64,000 nt of DNA from Arenicellales bacterium (GTDB lineage Bacteria > Pseudomonadota > Gammaproteobacteria > Arenicellales > JAJDZL01). The notes beneath the pieces are model-generated. The model did no database searches. It saw only the letters and a program-made list of their open reading frames with translations, and was not told where the DNA came from. Within the stretch, counting starts at the first letter, position 1. Each line of letters begins with the position of its first letter. The position numbers and the translations under genes are program-made. Location of the stretch: contig OX638343.1 of assembly GCA_951813075.1 (NCBI GenBank), forward strand, positions 800,149 through 864,148, read 5' to 3'. This document shows positions 35,021-43,422 of this stretch, in pieces.

Positions 35021-36460
35021 ATGATGAATGATCTACTAGCTAAAACTGCCTGTGAAATATCCCAACTGCTGGCAGCGAAGGAAATCAAACCGACGGAACT
35101 TGTCGAGACCTGCGCTGAAAGAATATCGGAGGTTGAACCACACATCAACGCAATGCCGACACTCTGTGTCGAAAAAGCACTGGATCGAGCCAAGGAAATC
35201 GAGAACAATCCTCCCGACACCGACCACGTACGCGGCTGGCTGGGCGGCATTCCAATTTCGATAAAGGACTTGATGGAAACCGCCGGTGTGCGCACGACGT
35301 TCGGCTCACCGATTTATGCCAACTACATTCCCGCAGTTTCCGATATTCTCGTGCAGATGCTGGAGAAGCGCGGCGCGATCGTGATGGGCAAATCGAATAC
35401 TCCGGAGTTCGGCGCAGGTGCAAGCACTTTCAACGAAGTGTTCGGTAAGACACGCAATCCTTGGGATACAACAAAATCGGTTGCCGGTTCATCCGGCGGG
35501 GCATGTGCCAGCGTAGCCGCCGGTGAAGTCTGGCTCGCAACTGGAAGTGATCTCGGCGGCAGTCTCAGAACTCCTGCGAGTTTCAATTCTGTGGTTGGAC
35601 TGCGTCCGAGCCCTGGTTGTATTCCGAGAAATCGTACGTTTGAACCGTTCGGAACGATGCACGTTCAAGGACCGATCGCCAGAAGCACCCAGGATATTGC
35701 ATTGTTTCTTGACACGATGTCAGGATACCATCCACACGATCCCCTGAGTTACCCGGCACCAGCCAATCCATACATGCATTCGATTAGAAACCCCATTGCG
35801 CCGAAGAAAATTGCATATTCCTCGGATCTTGGAATTACTCATGTTGATCCGAAAATTGACTCTGTTTGCCGAGAGGCGGCGGGATATTTCCAGCACTTCG
35901 GTGCGACAGTCGAAGAAAATTGCTCCAACTTCGCAGGCGCAATTGAAAGTTTCGGAGTTCTTCGCGCAGCTTCATTCGCAACCAATTTCGCGCAAGAATA
36001 CAGTAAGAACAAAGCCCTACTCAAACCTGAGGTGATCTGGAACATCGAACAAGGTATGAAGCTGACCGCTGATGAGATTGGCCAGGCGCAACGAACTCAA
36101 GCCAAGATTTTCAGTTCGCTGGCAAAATTTTTCGACGAATATGATCTTTTGATCTGTCCATGCGCGATCGTCGAACCCTTTGATGTCGATCAGCGATATG
36201 TTGAGTCATTCGGGGAGTACGTCTTCAGCAACTATTTCGAGTGGATCGCGATCACGTTCGCTCTGACCTTGACGGGTTGTCCGACATTGGCTATACCTGC
36301 CGGTTTCACCGACAATGGTTTGCCCGTCGGAATTCAGATCACCGCACCACCGCGCGGCGAACCGTCTTTGCTTTCAGCCGGATATCTGCTGGAGCAGGAA
36401 ACTACAATTCCCCAATTTCTGCCGATCGATCCTATTGTCAGGCACACTACCTCTCCTTGA
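35021..36460 (+). CDS. Amidase signature family enzyme
   Basis: 479 residues. Ser-Ser-Lys amidase: GGIPISIKDLMETAGVRTTFGS holds the catalytic Lys, AGSSGGACASVAAGEVWLATGSDLGGSLRTPASF holds both serines, and FGTMHVQGPIARSTQDIALF follows. Likely a general aliphatic or aryl amidase rather than GatA, since no gatB/gatC is near. Substrate unknown. Its last 14 bases overlap the convergent SABATH methyltransferase gene. Confidence 0.9.
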   Translation: MMNDLLAKTACEISQLLAAKEIKPTELVETCAERISEVEPHINAMPTLCVEKALDRAKEIENNPPDTDHVRGWLGGIPISIKDLMETAGVRTTFGSPIYANYIPAVSDILVQMLEKRGAIVMGKSNTPEFGAGASTFNEVFGKTRNPWDTTKSVAGSSGGACASVAAGEVWLATGSDLGGSLRTPASFNSVVGLRPSPGCIPRNRTFEPFGTMHVQGPIARSTQDIALFLDTMSGYHPHDPLSYPAPANPYMHSIRNPIAPKKIAYSSDLGITHVDPKIDSVCREAAGYFQHFGATVEENCSNFAGAIESFGVLRAASFATNFAQEYSKNKALLKPEVIWNIEQGMKLTADEIGQAQRTQAKIFSSLAKFFDEYDLLICPCAIVEPFDVDQRYVESFGEYVFSNYFEWIAITFALTLTGCPTLAIPAGFTDNGLPVGIQITAPPRGEPSLLSAGYLLEQETTIPQFLPIDPIVRHTTSP

Positions 36461-37544
36461 CAGCGACCAAGTACGTATGTACATAGTCCATGGCATGCTT
36501 CTCAGGTTCTTTTCTGACCAGTGCGTTGTAGTTGGAATAGAACTGATCGACAATTTTGCGTCGCTGTTCAACAGGGCGTGAAGAATCCAAACCCCCGAAA
36601 AATACGATCTCACTCCAAGATCGAAGAGTCGGAACATAGGCATCTGCGAACGCTACCGGATCACCAACTTGATCAAATTCCGCGCGGTAAGGACATTTCG
36701 TGACACCGGTATACATTAATTTCAGTCTGAGCCCCTCTCGAGATACCGCGCTGTCAGGTTCATTGAACGGCATGCCAAACTGTTCGATAGTCTTGTAAAA
36801 CTGAGGAAATGCTGTTGCCCGATACTCGGCATCTGAAATCACACCGTCAGCCGCAAGTTCCTTCCACAGTGCATTGAAGGTGTCAAACATATTGGCACCA
36901 CCGGTATTGCCAAGGTAACGACCGCTTTCGTCGATGCAGAAGTTTGCCATAACCAGCATACCGCCAGGAACAAGTTCCCGTGCTCGTTTAACCAGAATCG
37001 TCTGCCAGTCATTCTGAGCTTGATTACAAAACGTCTGCCACTGATTTCCGACCGCTCCCACTGCATGAACGTGATCATCGATTCGACCCGGTAGTCTGCT
37101 CAACCAGTGCATCGCGGTAGCTGAAAACCCTATGTCCACACTACAATCTGGAACAATCTGACTGTAGAAACTGGTTCCCGAACAAGATACGTAGACATCG
37201 TCATATCGCAGAAGAAATGCATCTTTACCCATTTCGGGATCGTACATCAATCGGAAAAGTGCAGAAAAATCGTTGTGCGGAAGATCAGTGTAGGTTACCG
37301 TAATTTGTCGGGATTTAGAACGATCACGAATTTCTTTTACTATTCGAGCTACCAGACCCATTGAGGTCCCACCGTCCGCTGCACCATAATCGACAATTGA
37401 AAACGGGCGATCATCATCACGAATGTCGATTTTCGCAAGCTCTTCAATGATGTGGACGCCTGTCCGATCAATAACGTGTTTTGCACCTTGCGTGTTCTTG
37501 GAGTAATACCCTCCTCCCTTCATTGCAATCGACGAATCGGTCAT
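36447..37544 (-). CDS. SABATH-type SAM-dependent carboxyl methyltransferase
   Basis: 365 residues. Start AMKGGGYYSKNTQGAKHVID matches the SABATH N-terminus that contacts both substrates. SIVDYGAADGGTSMGLV is the SAM loop, TYTDLPHNDFSALFRLM the second cofactor segment, and GFSATAMHWLSRLP the aromatic substrate-pocket region. The family is best known from plants, where it methylates salicylate, jasmonate, benzoate and similar carboxyls; bacterial members are fewer. The product is probably a methyl ester of a small acid. The convergent amidase might generate an acid from an amide, but that link is speculative. Confidence 0.83.
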   Translation of the reverse strand: MTDSSIAMKGGGYYSKNTQGAKHVIDRTGVHIIEELAKIDIRDDDRPFSIVDYGAADGGTSMGLVARIVKEIRDRSKSRQITVTYTDLPHNDFSALFRLMYDPEMGKDAFLLRYDDVYVSCSGTSFYSQIVPDCSVDIGFSATAMHWLSRLPGRIDDHVHAVGAVGNQWQTFCNQAQNDWQTILVKRARELVPGGMLVMANFCIDESGRYLGNTGGANMFDTFNALWKELAADGVISDAEYRATAFPQFYKTIEQFGMPFNEPDSAVSREGLRLKLMYTGVTKCPYRAEFDQVGDPVAFADAYVPTLRSWSEIVFFGGLDSSRPVEQRRKIVDQFYSNYNALVRKEPEKHAMDYVHTYLVAVKER

Positions 37545-37619
37545 GGTTTCACCTGTTCTATGGCTTTTGGAGTGTTAAAATCTGATAAAACTCTAGTTCG
37601 CCGGACATGATTTCTATCC

Positions 37620-37683
37620 AGCCCCCAGTCACCAATCTGGAGCGGGCTCAGGGAACCAATTCAGGTGCGAGTCCGAGAACCAT
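37620..37683 (+). ncRNA. Candidate structured leader RNA (possible riboswitch) before the Mrp operon
   Basis: A two-part hairpin (AGCCC 37620-37624 with GGGCT 37644-37648; CCAG 37625-37628 with CTGG 37637-37640) presents loop bases CACC at 37630-37633. These can pair with GGTG at 37664-37667, making a pseudoknot. Downstream GGGAACC and GGTGCGAGTCC resemble part of the cobalamin riboswitch core, but the rest of that core (CCCGCAACGG-like) is missing. Position before a Na+/H+ antiporter operon makes a Na+-sensing class worth testing; I cannot recall that consensus well enough to score it. Confidence 0.45.
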
Positions 37684-37760
37684 CGAAAACTAGTATATCT
37701 GTAAAACGGCGAAATTAAGTTGTATAAATAGCACAGAATAACTGTCAGTTCTGATCACAA

Positions 37761-38264
37761 ATGAAATCCACCTTAGCGCTATTGCTATTTCTGTCAATTT
37801 TCTGGCTGGCCCTTTCCGGTCACTACAGCGGTCTTTTATTGGGTCTGGGATTTGCGTCGTGCCTGTGGGTTGCGTTGATCGCCAGACGTATGGACGTTGT
37901 GGACCACGGGGGTCTACCAGTCCAGAAATGGTCATTGAGAATATTCACGACTTTCTTTATTTACCTTATGTGGCTGGGTAAGGAAATCGTGTTATCCAGC
38001 ATCGCTGTAGCAAGAATGATCCTGAGCAACGGTGCGCGCGTCCGCCCTGAAGTCATACAACTGTCAGTTGAAGGTATGAATGACATGGAAAAGGTGATCT
38101 ACGCGAATTCCATCACGCTGACACCCGGAACACTCACCGTTGACGTGGATGGCGACTGGCTGAATGTACACACCGTGCGTGGCGATCTGCTGGAGCCTCT
38201 CAAACGCGGTGACATGGCGAATAGGGTTCGCCGAATTTACAATCGTAGCGGGAAACAACTGTGA
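37761..38264 (+). CDS. mnhE: Mrp/Mnh antiporter subunit E
   Basis: 167 residues, membrane protein with N-terminal hydrophobic helices and LSGHYSGLLLGLGFASCLWVA. The soluble C-terminal half (ANSITLTPGTLTVDVDGDWLNVH) is the hallmark of MnhE. First gene of a tightly overlapping ten-gene Mrp operon in which every junction overlaps or is within a few bases. No clear ribosome site before the ATG. Confidence 0.9.
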   Translation: MKSTLALLLFLSIFWLALSGHYSGLLLGLGFASCLWVALIARRMDVVDHGGLPVQKWSLRIFTTFFIYLMWLGKEIVLSSIAVARMILSNGARVRPEVIQLSVEGMNDMEKVIYANSITLTPGTLTVDVDGDWLNVHTVRGDLLEPLKRGDMANRVRRIYNRSGKQL

Positions 38265-38548
38265 TCGCCGCAACTTTAATCGCAGTCATGATCGGAATGG
38301 TGCTGCTGCTCGCCAGAGCCTTCATCGGACCAACCATTTTTGACCGAATATTGGCAATCAACAATTTCGGCACGAAAACTGTCATCGTTCTCGCTTTGTA
38401 CGGATTTGTGACCGAACGTCCAGATTTTCTTGATATTGCATTGGTCTATGCACTTTGCAACTTTATTGTCACTATTGCCGTTCTCAAATATTTTGAGTAC
38501 GGAGACTTGGGGCATACCGGCAAACAACCCAAGGATGAAATTTCGTGA
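38261..38548 (+). CDS. mnhF: Mrp/Mnh antiporter subunit F
   Basis: 95 residues, GTG start overlapping the mnhE stop by 4 bases. Three membrane helices; RAFIGPTIFDRILAINNFGTKTVI is the family signature and carries the conserved polar residues of MnhF. Small subunit of the multi-subunit Na+/H+ antiporter. Confidence 0.9.
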   Translation: MIAATLIAVMIGMVLLLARAFIGPTIFDRILAINNFGTKTVIVLALYGFVTERPDFLDIALVYALCNFIVTIAVLKYFEYGDLGHTGKQPKDEIS

Positions 38549-38874
38549 TCGAGATTGTTTTTCTCATCCTTCGTGACGTTTGCCTGTTTATCGGTGCACT
38601 TTTTGTTCTGGTTGGCAGCCTTGGAGTCCTGCGATTTCCTGATTTTTTCAGCCGGATTCACGCTACTGGGATTACAGAGACTGTGGGCATAGCTTTCATT
38701 TTTGCTGGATTAATCGTTGAAGTCGGTTACAGCCTGACTTCATTAAAGCTTTTGATTATTTTGGTTTTCGTCTTTTTCACCAGCCCCACATCTTCACATG
38801 CTCTTGCCAAAACCGCAATTCATGCAGGGCTTGTTCCTCTAACGCACAAAGGAGGTAACCAGCCATCGAATTGA
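38545..38874 (+). CDS. mnhG: Mrp/Mnh antiporter subunit G
   Basis: 109 residues, GTG start overlapping mnhF. Three helices with GSLGVLRFPDFFSRIHATGITETVG and FFTSPTSSHALAKTAIHAG, both classic for MnhG. A strong AAAGGAGGT site for the next gene lies inside its 3' end. Confidence 0.9.
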   Translation: MIEIVFLILRDVCLFIGALFVLVGSLGVLRFPDFFSRIHATGITETVGIAFIFAGLIVEVGYSLTSLKLLIILVFVFFTSPTSSHALAKTAIHAGLVPLTHKGGNQPSN

Positions 38875-39404
38875 TTGTCAACATCATTTTGCTGGCGTTC
38901 TTGCTGACTACAGCTGTCTACATTTCGCGGATAACCATATTGTTCGGTGCTGTCATGATTTACGGCATTTACAGTCTTCTTTGCGCGACCATGTTCGTGG
39001 TGCTGGATGCGGTTGATGTGGCGTTTACCGAAGCGGCAGTGGGGACAGGAATTTCAACCATTCTAATGCTGAGCGCACTGTCACTGACAGGTTCACGAAT
39101 AGAAATCACTCACAAACGGAAACCCATTATGGCGCTCTGCGCTTCGCTCGGACTTGGTGCAGCGCTATTGTGGGGAACCTCTGACATGCCACACTTCGCC
39201 GATGCTTCAGCCCCGGCAAATTTGCATGTCGCTCCATACTATCTTGAAGAATCTTCAGAGCAAATCGGAATTCCAAACGTTGTAACGTCGGTGCTGGCAA
39301 GCTATCGCGGCTACGATACTTTGGGCGAAGTTGTAGTGATCTTTACCGCAGGAATCGGTGTGATATCTCTTCTCGGAAGGACGACTCGCCGCAGAGAGGA
39401 TTGA
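38871..39404 (+). CDS. Mrp subunit with MbhD/MbhE-like (DUF4040) domain
   Basis: 177 residues. The N-terminal half (ITILFGAVMIYGIYSLLCATMFVVLDAVDVAFTEAAVGTGIST, read in two pieces) is the MbhD/DUF4040 domain that in canonical Mrp is the C-terminus of subunit A. The C-terminal half (TLGEVVVIFTAGIGVISLLG) resembles MbhE. Here it is a separate gene, as in group-type Mrp operons with split subunit A. The start is marked at TTG 38871. The strong AAAGGAGGT at 38848-38856 would better serve an ATC codon at 38865 (8-base spacing), giving a start two codons earlier. Confidence 0.82.
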   Translation: MIVNIILLAFLLTTAVYISRITILFGAVMIYGIYSLLCATMFVVLDAVDVAFTEAAVGTGISTILMLSALSLTGSRIEITHKRKPIMALCASLGLGAALLWGTSDMPHFADASAPANLHVAPYYLEESSEQIGIPNVVTSVLASYRGYDTLGEVVVIFTAGIGVISLLGRTTRRRED

Positions 39405-39408
39405 TTCA

Positions 39409-39858
39409 ATGCAACACCATTTAGTTCTCAATCTTGTCGCAAAGATACTGATTCCATTCATTATCCTATTTGCCCTGTATGTCCAGTTCCATGGTGATTA
39501 TGGTCCGGGCGGGGGATTTCAGGCAGGTGTGATTTTCGGTGCTGGATTCATCCTCTACGGAATAATTTTCGGTAAGGATCTAGCCGTTCGGGTGGTTCCC
39601 TTGCCGCTGGTGTACTGTATGACAGCGGTGGGTGTACTTCTTTATACCCTCGTTGGTGTAGCGGGAATGCTGCTGGGTGGTGAGTTCCTGAACTATAGCG
39701 TACTGCTACCCGATTCAATCGCGGGTCAGCATCTGGGTATTTTGTTGATTGAACTCGGGGTCGGAATCACAGTTGCATCAGTAATGATCAGTCTTTTTTT
39801 CAGCTATGCGCAATACACCCATCGGGATGAACAACAATCCGACAATCAGGATCGATAG
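39409..39858 (+). CDS. mnhB: Mrp/Mnh antiporter subunit B
   Basis: 149 residues, four helices. Signature GDYGPGGGFQAGVIFGAGFILYG near residue 25 and LGILLIELGVGITVASVMISLFF near the end define MnhB. It lacks a long extension, consistent with the separate MbhD/E-like gene before it. Confidence 0.92.
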   Translation: MQHHLVLNLVAKILIPFIILFALYVQFHGDYGPGGGFQAGVIFGAGFILYGIIFGKDLAVRVVPLPLVYCMTAVGVLLYTLVGVAGMLLGGEFLNYSVLLPDSIAGQHLGILLIELGVGITVASVMISLFFSYAQYTHRDEQQSDNQDR

Positions 39859-40212
39859 ATGACGACGTTTCTGGGGTTGCTCAACTACTGGGTCGTGATC
39901 GCCTTGATGATGACCGGTCTATACATTGTCATTGCTGCCAGCAACTACATCAAGAAAATCATCGGTTTGAATATTTTTCAGACAGCGGTTTTCATCATGT
40001 ATATCAGTATCGGGAAAGTTAGTGGAGGTACCGCGCCGATTCTTACCGGCCAGCCAGAGATATATTCCAATCCGTTACCCCATGTTCTCATACTCACGGC
40101 CATTGTCGTTGGTGTCGCAACAACCGCACTTGGGCTTGCATTGATTGTAAGGATCCGCTCCGCATTCGGAACAATTGACGATCATGACGTTCGGGAATCC
40201 GTAAACGAGTGA
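39859..40212 (+). CDS. mnhC: Mrp/Mnh antiporter subunit C
   Basis: 117 residues, three helices, NuoK-like. IGLNIFQTAVFIMYISIGKVSGG and NPLPHVLILTAIVVGVATTALGLAL are the family segments. Starts immediately after the mnhB stop. Confidence 0.92.
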   Translation: MTTFLGLLNYWVVIALMMTGLYIVIAASNYIKKIIGLNIFQTAVFIMYISIGKVSGGTAPILTGQPEIYSNPLPHVLILTAIVVGVATTALGLALIVRIRSAFGTIDDHDVRESVNE

Positions 40213-41696
40213 ATGCGTTAACACCACACCTCAGTGCTCTGCAGATCATCCTGCCATTGCTCGCTGCACCGCTGTGTACGATATTTCGCTTGCCGCGCGT
40301 GACTTGGGGAATCGCGATGGTTGTGGGTGTGCTATGCAGTTTCAATGCAATTGCAATACTGGAGCAGGTGCAGTCAAGCGGCACAATCATCTACGCACTT
40401 GGGGGCTGGGCTGCACCATGGGGAATCGAATACAGGATTGATGACGCCAACGCGTTCGTCCTTGTCATCATCAGTGTGATAAATGTTTTTGGCATTCTGT
40501 ATGCCAGGACCAGCATTCCTGCTGAACTGTCCGAAGACCGAATCAGCTGGCTATATACCGCATGGTTATTATGTTTTACCGGACTTTGCGGAATCACAAT
40601 TTCCGGAGACGTCTTCAACGTGTTCGTCTTTTTGGAGATCTCGTCGCTGTCGACGTATGTACTAGTCAGTTTTGGTACCGATAAACGCGCACTGACAGCT
40701 GCATTGCGTTACCTCATTGTGGGTACTGTCGCCGCAACATTCTATGTGATTGGAATTGGTCTGCTCTACGCATTGACGGGCACCCTGAATATGGCAGATC
40801 TCGCACAGAGATTGCCCGAAGTAACCGCTCATAGAACTGTTCTGGTCGCATTCGGATTCATTACCGTTGGACTCAGCATCAAAATGGCGCTGTTTCCGTT
40901 TCATACCTGGCTCCCGAATGCCTATGCGTTCGCACCGAATGCAGTCACCGCGTTTCTTGCCGGGACAGCTACCAAAGCCGCAATTTATGTCTTTATGCGA
41001 CTGGTGCTGACGATCTTCCCGGCTGGATTTTTCGCCAACTCAACTATCGCCTACCTGATTATCCTTGCTGTCGGTATTCTGGGAGCATTTGTGGCTTCGA
41101 CAATCGCGTTCTTCCGGCAAGATCTCAAGCAAATGTTCGCTTGGTCAAGTATCGGGCAGATTGGTTATATGGCAATCGGACTGGGCCTCGCAACATCGGC
41201 AGGCGTTGCTGCTTCATTCCTCCATCTATTCAATCATGCACTGATGAAAACCGCTGTGTTCATGGCGATTGGTTGCCTGTTTGTGGCAACGGGTTCAACA
41301 ACACTCAACTCATTGAAGAATGCGGGGAAAAGAATGCCGTGGACTTCAGCCGCCATCCTCATCGGAGGATTGAGCCTGATCGGGATTCCGTTTACCACAG
41401 GATTCGTCAGTAAATGGTATCTGGTAACGGCCGCTCTCGAGTTGGATATGTGGTGGTTGGCCGCTCTGGTTCTTGCCGGATCCCTGGTTACAGCAGCCTA
41501 CGTGTGGAAATTTGTAGAAACCGCCTACTTCAGAACCGATTCCAATACGACCTATACAAGATCAGAAGCCCCACTGTCGCTGCTGATACCAACCTGGATA
41601 CTGGTTATCGCGAACATTTACTTTGGGATCAACGCGCAATTTACCGGCACACAAGCACTCCGTGCGGCTAATGCGATCTTTGGATTCTCATCATGA
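40209..41696 (+). CDS. mnhD: Mrp antiporter-like large subunit (MnhD type), first copy
   Basis: 495 residues, GTG start overlapping mnhC. Proton-conducting NuoL/M/N fold with about 14 helices. The conserved TM5 Glu is in NVFVFLEISSLSTYVLV and the TM7 Lys in IKMALFPFHTWLPNAYAFAPN; SSIGQIGYMAIGLGLAT and HLFNHALMKTAVFMA follow. One of three such large subunits in this operon. Confidence 0.9.
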   Translation: MNALTPHLSALQIILPLLAAPLCTIFRLPRVTWGIAMVVGVLCSFNAIAILEQVQSSGTIIYALGGWAAPWGIEYRIDDANAFVLVIISVINVFGILYARTSIPAELSEDRISWLYTAWLLCFTGLCGITISGDVFNVFVFLEISSLSTYVLVSFGTDKRALTAALRYLIVGTVAATFYVIGIGLLYALTGTLNMADLAQRLPEVTAHRTVLVAFGFITVGLSIKMALFPFHTWLPNAYAFAPNAVTAFLAGTATKAAIYVFMRLVLTIFPAGFFANSTIAYLIILAVGILGAFVASTIAFFRQDLKQMFAWSSIGQIGYMAIGLGLATSAGVAASFLHLFNHALMKTAVFMAIGCLFVATGSTTLNSLKNAGKRMPWTSAAILIGGLSLIGIPFTTGFVSKWYLVTAALELDMWWLAALVLAGSLVTAAYVWKFVETAYFRTDSNTTYTRSEAPLSLLIPTWILVIANIYFGINAQFTGTQALRAANAIFGFSS

Positions 41697-43159
41697 GTAT
41701 TGCACAGTACGCACTGCTTTTGTCAATTCTGGTTCCTCTGGGTGCAACTGGACCAATCAGTCTATTTTCGCGTAACCCGAATTTACGCGAAACGGCTACC
41801 ATCGCCGCTTCGGTGATCACGTTCACCCTAGTCGCTGTTGTCTACTATTCAGTCAAACATGGCATCGAGCCACAATTAACACTGATCGAACCCTTCGCGG
41901 GTGTTTCGATCGCGTTCAGAGCTGAACCATTGGGCATGCTGTTCGCGTTGATGGCGAGTTTCCTGTGGATTGTCACATCAATCTACTCGATTGGCTACAT
42001 GCGAGGACATCACGAACAGAATCAGACTCGCTTCTTTATATTTTTCGCAGTTGCGATTTCCTGCACACTGGGAGCAGCGTTCGCAGCCAATGGGTTCACT
42101 CTGTTCCTATTTTACGAAGCACTGACACTGTCAACGTTTCCGCTGGTCACCCATAAAGGCGACGACAAAGCCAAAAAAGCCGGGCGCATCTATCTATTCA
42201 TATTACTTGGCACCTCGGTCGGATTCTTCCTGTTCGCTTTGATCTGGACCTGGCATCTGACCGGTCATCTGGATTTTCGAGCGGGTGGAGTTTTTGATTC
42301 CAGTCACAGCAGAACAGTACTCAACGTACTTCTGGTGCTCTATGCATTTGGAATTGGCAAGGCAGCGTTAATGCCATTTCACAGATGGCTGCCCACCGCC
42401 ATGGTGGCACCCACTCCGGTCAGTGCATTGCTGCATGCAGTGGCGGTTGTCAAAACCGGTGTGTTTGCCATCCTAAAAATATGTGTATACTTTTTCGGCG
42501 TCGATCTTCTCGCTTCACTGGGCACCCATTATTTTCTTGCTTACGTTGCAGCGTTCACAATCATCGCGACGGCGATCATTGCACTTCGCAAAGACAATCT
42601 GAAAGCAAGGCTGGCGTATTCAACAATCGGACAGCTTTCGTATATCGTACTAGGGACTATGACCGCAAACGCCTGGGGAATAGTTGGCGGTGGAATGCAC
42701 ATGCTTATGCATGGGTTCGGGAAGATTACACTGTTTTTCTGTGCCGGCGCAATCTTGGTCGCTACACACAAGACTGAAATCAGCCAGATGCGCGGCATTG
42801 GTCGCAGGATGCCTGTCACCATGACGGCATTTCTCATCGGCAGCATTTCGATTGTCGGTGCACCACCGACCGGCGGACTTTGGAGCAAATGGTATCTTCT
42901 TTTGGGTATTGTAGATACGCACGAATGGTTACTCCTTTGCGCCCTGATACTCGGTTCATTGCTGAGCGCAATTTACCTCTTACCGATTGTCGTTCAAGCG
43001 TTCTATCCTGCGACCGATAATACAACCGAAGTCAACGAAGCACCTTTGACAATGAGGATTGCATTGTTAACCTGCTCTGCAGGCTGCATTGTACTTTTTG
43101 CCGTACCTGACTTCGCATACGAACTGATGTCAAACATCGTCGATTTAGGTCAACACTGA
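41693..43159 (+). CDS. Mrp antiporter-like large subunit, second copy
   Basis: 488 residues, ATGA overlap with the previous gene. Same NuoL/M/N fold: Glu in LFLFYEALTLSTFPLVTHKG, Lys in GKAALMPFHRWLPTAMVAPTPV, then YSTIGQLSYIVLG and GAPPTGGLWSKWYLLLG. The sequence differs clearly from the first copy, so it is a distinct subunit rather than a recent duplicate. Confidence 0.88.
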   Translation: MSIAQYALLLSILVPLGATGPISLFSRNPNLRETATIAASVITFTLVAVVYYSVKHGIEPQLTLIEPFAGVSIAFRAEPLGMLFALMASFLWIVTSIYSIGYMRGHHEQNQTRFFIFFAVAISCTLGAAFAANGFTLFLFYEALTLSTFPLVTHKGDDKAKKAGRIYLFILLGTSVGFFLFALIWTWHLTGHLDFRAGGVFDSSHSRTVLNVLLVLYAFGIGKAALMPFHRWLPTAMVAPTPVSALLHAVAVVKTGVFAILKICVYFFGVDLLASLGTHYFLAYVAAFTIIATAIIALRKDNLKARLAYSTIGQLSYIVLGTMTANAWGIVGGGMHMLMHGFGKITLFFCAGAILVATHKTEISQMRGIGRRMPVTMTAFLIGSISIVGAPPTGGLWSKWYLLLGIVDTHEWLLLCALILGSLLSAIYLLPIVVQAFYPATDNTTEVNEAPLTMRIALLTCSAGCIVLFAVPDFAYELMSNIVDLGQH

Positions 43160-43422
43160 TGGCTGATTCCAAGCAGAAATACGATGATCGACAACTGCCA
43201 CGCGCAGTCGGGTTGCGTCGCATTTTGCGATGGTTTTACGCTGCCTGTGCATTGGTTTTATTACTTGACATCGTCATCCATCGGCATGTGTATCATCCGT
43301 GGGAGAATCTATGGTTCTTCTACTGTGTATTCGGCTTTGTCGCCTGCGTGATCCTGGTTGTGGTCGCAAAGTGGATGCGCCAACCCTTGATGCGCAGCGA
43401 AGAGTATTACGACAATGATTGA
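43159..43422 (+). CDS. Small two-helix membrane protein in the Mrp operon
   Basis: 87 residues, start overlapping the preceding stop by one base and end overlapping the next gene by 8 bases. Two membrane helices (ILRWFYAACALVLLLDIVI and LWFFYCVFGFVACVILVVVA) with charged ends and a His-rich linker (HRHVYHPWEN). Not part of canonical Mrp. Position suggests a small accessory subunit. Confidence 0.75.
   Translation: MADSKQKYDDRQLPRAVGLRRILRWFYAACALVLLLDIVIHRHVYHPWENLWFFYCVFGFVACVILVVVAKWMRQPLMRSEEYYDND

Noticed and set aside
37620..37690. Cobalamin riboswitch before mnhE
   Set aside because: GGGAACC and GGTGCGAGTCC resemble part of the core, but the downstream CCCGCAACGG-like box and the GCC-ACTG element are absent. 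Kept only as a generic structured RNA candidate.
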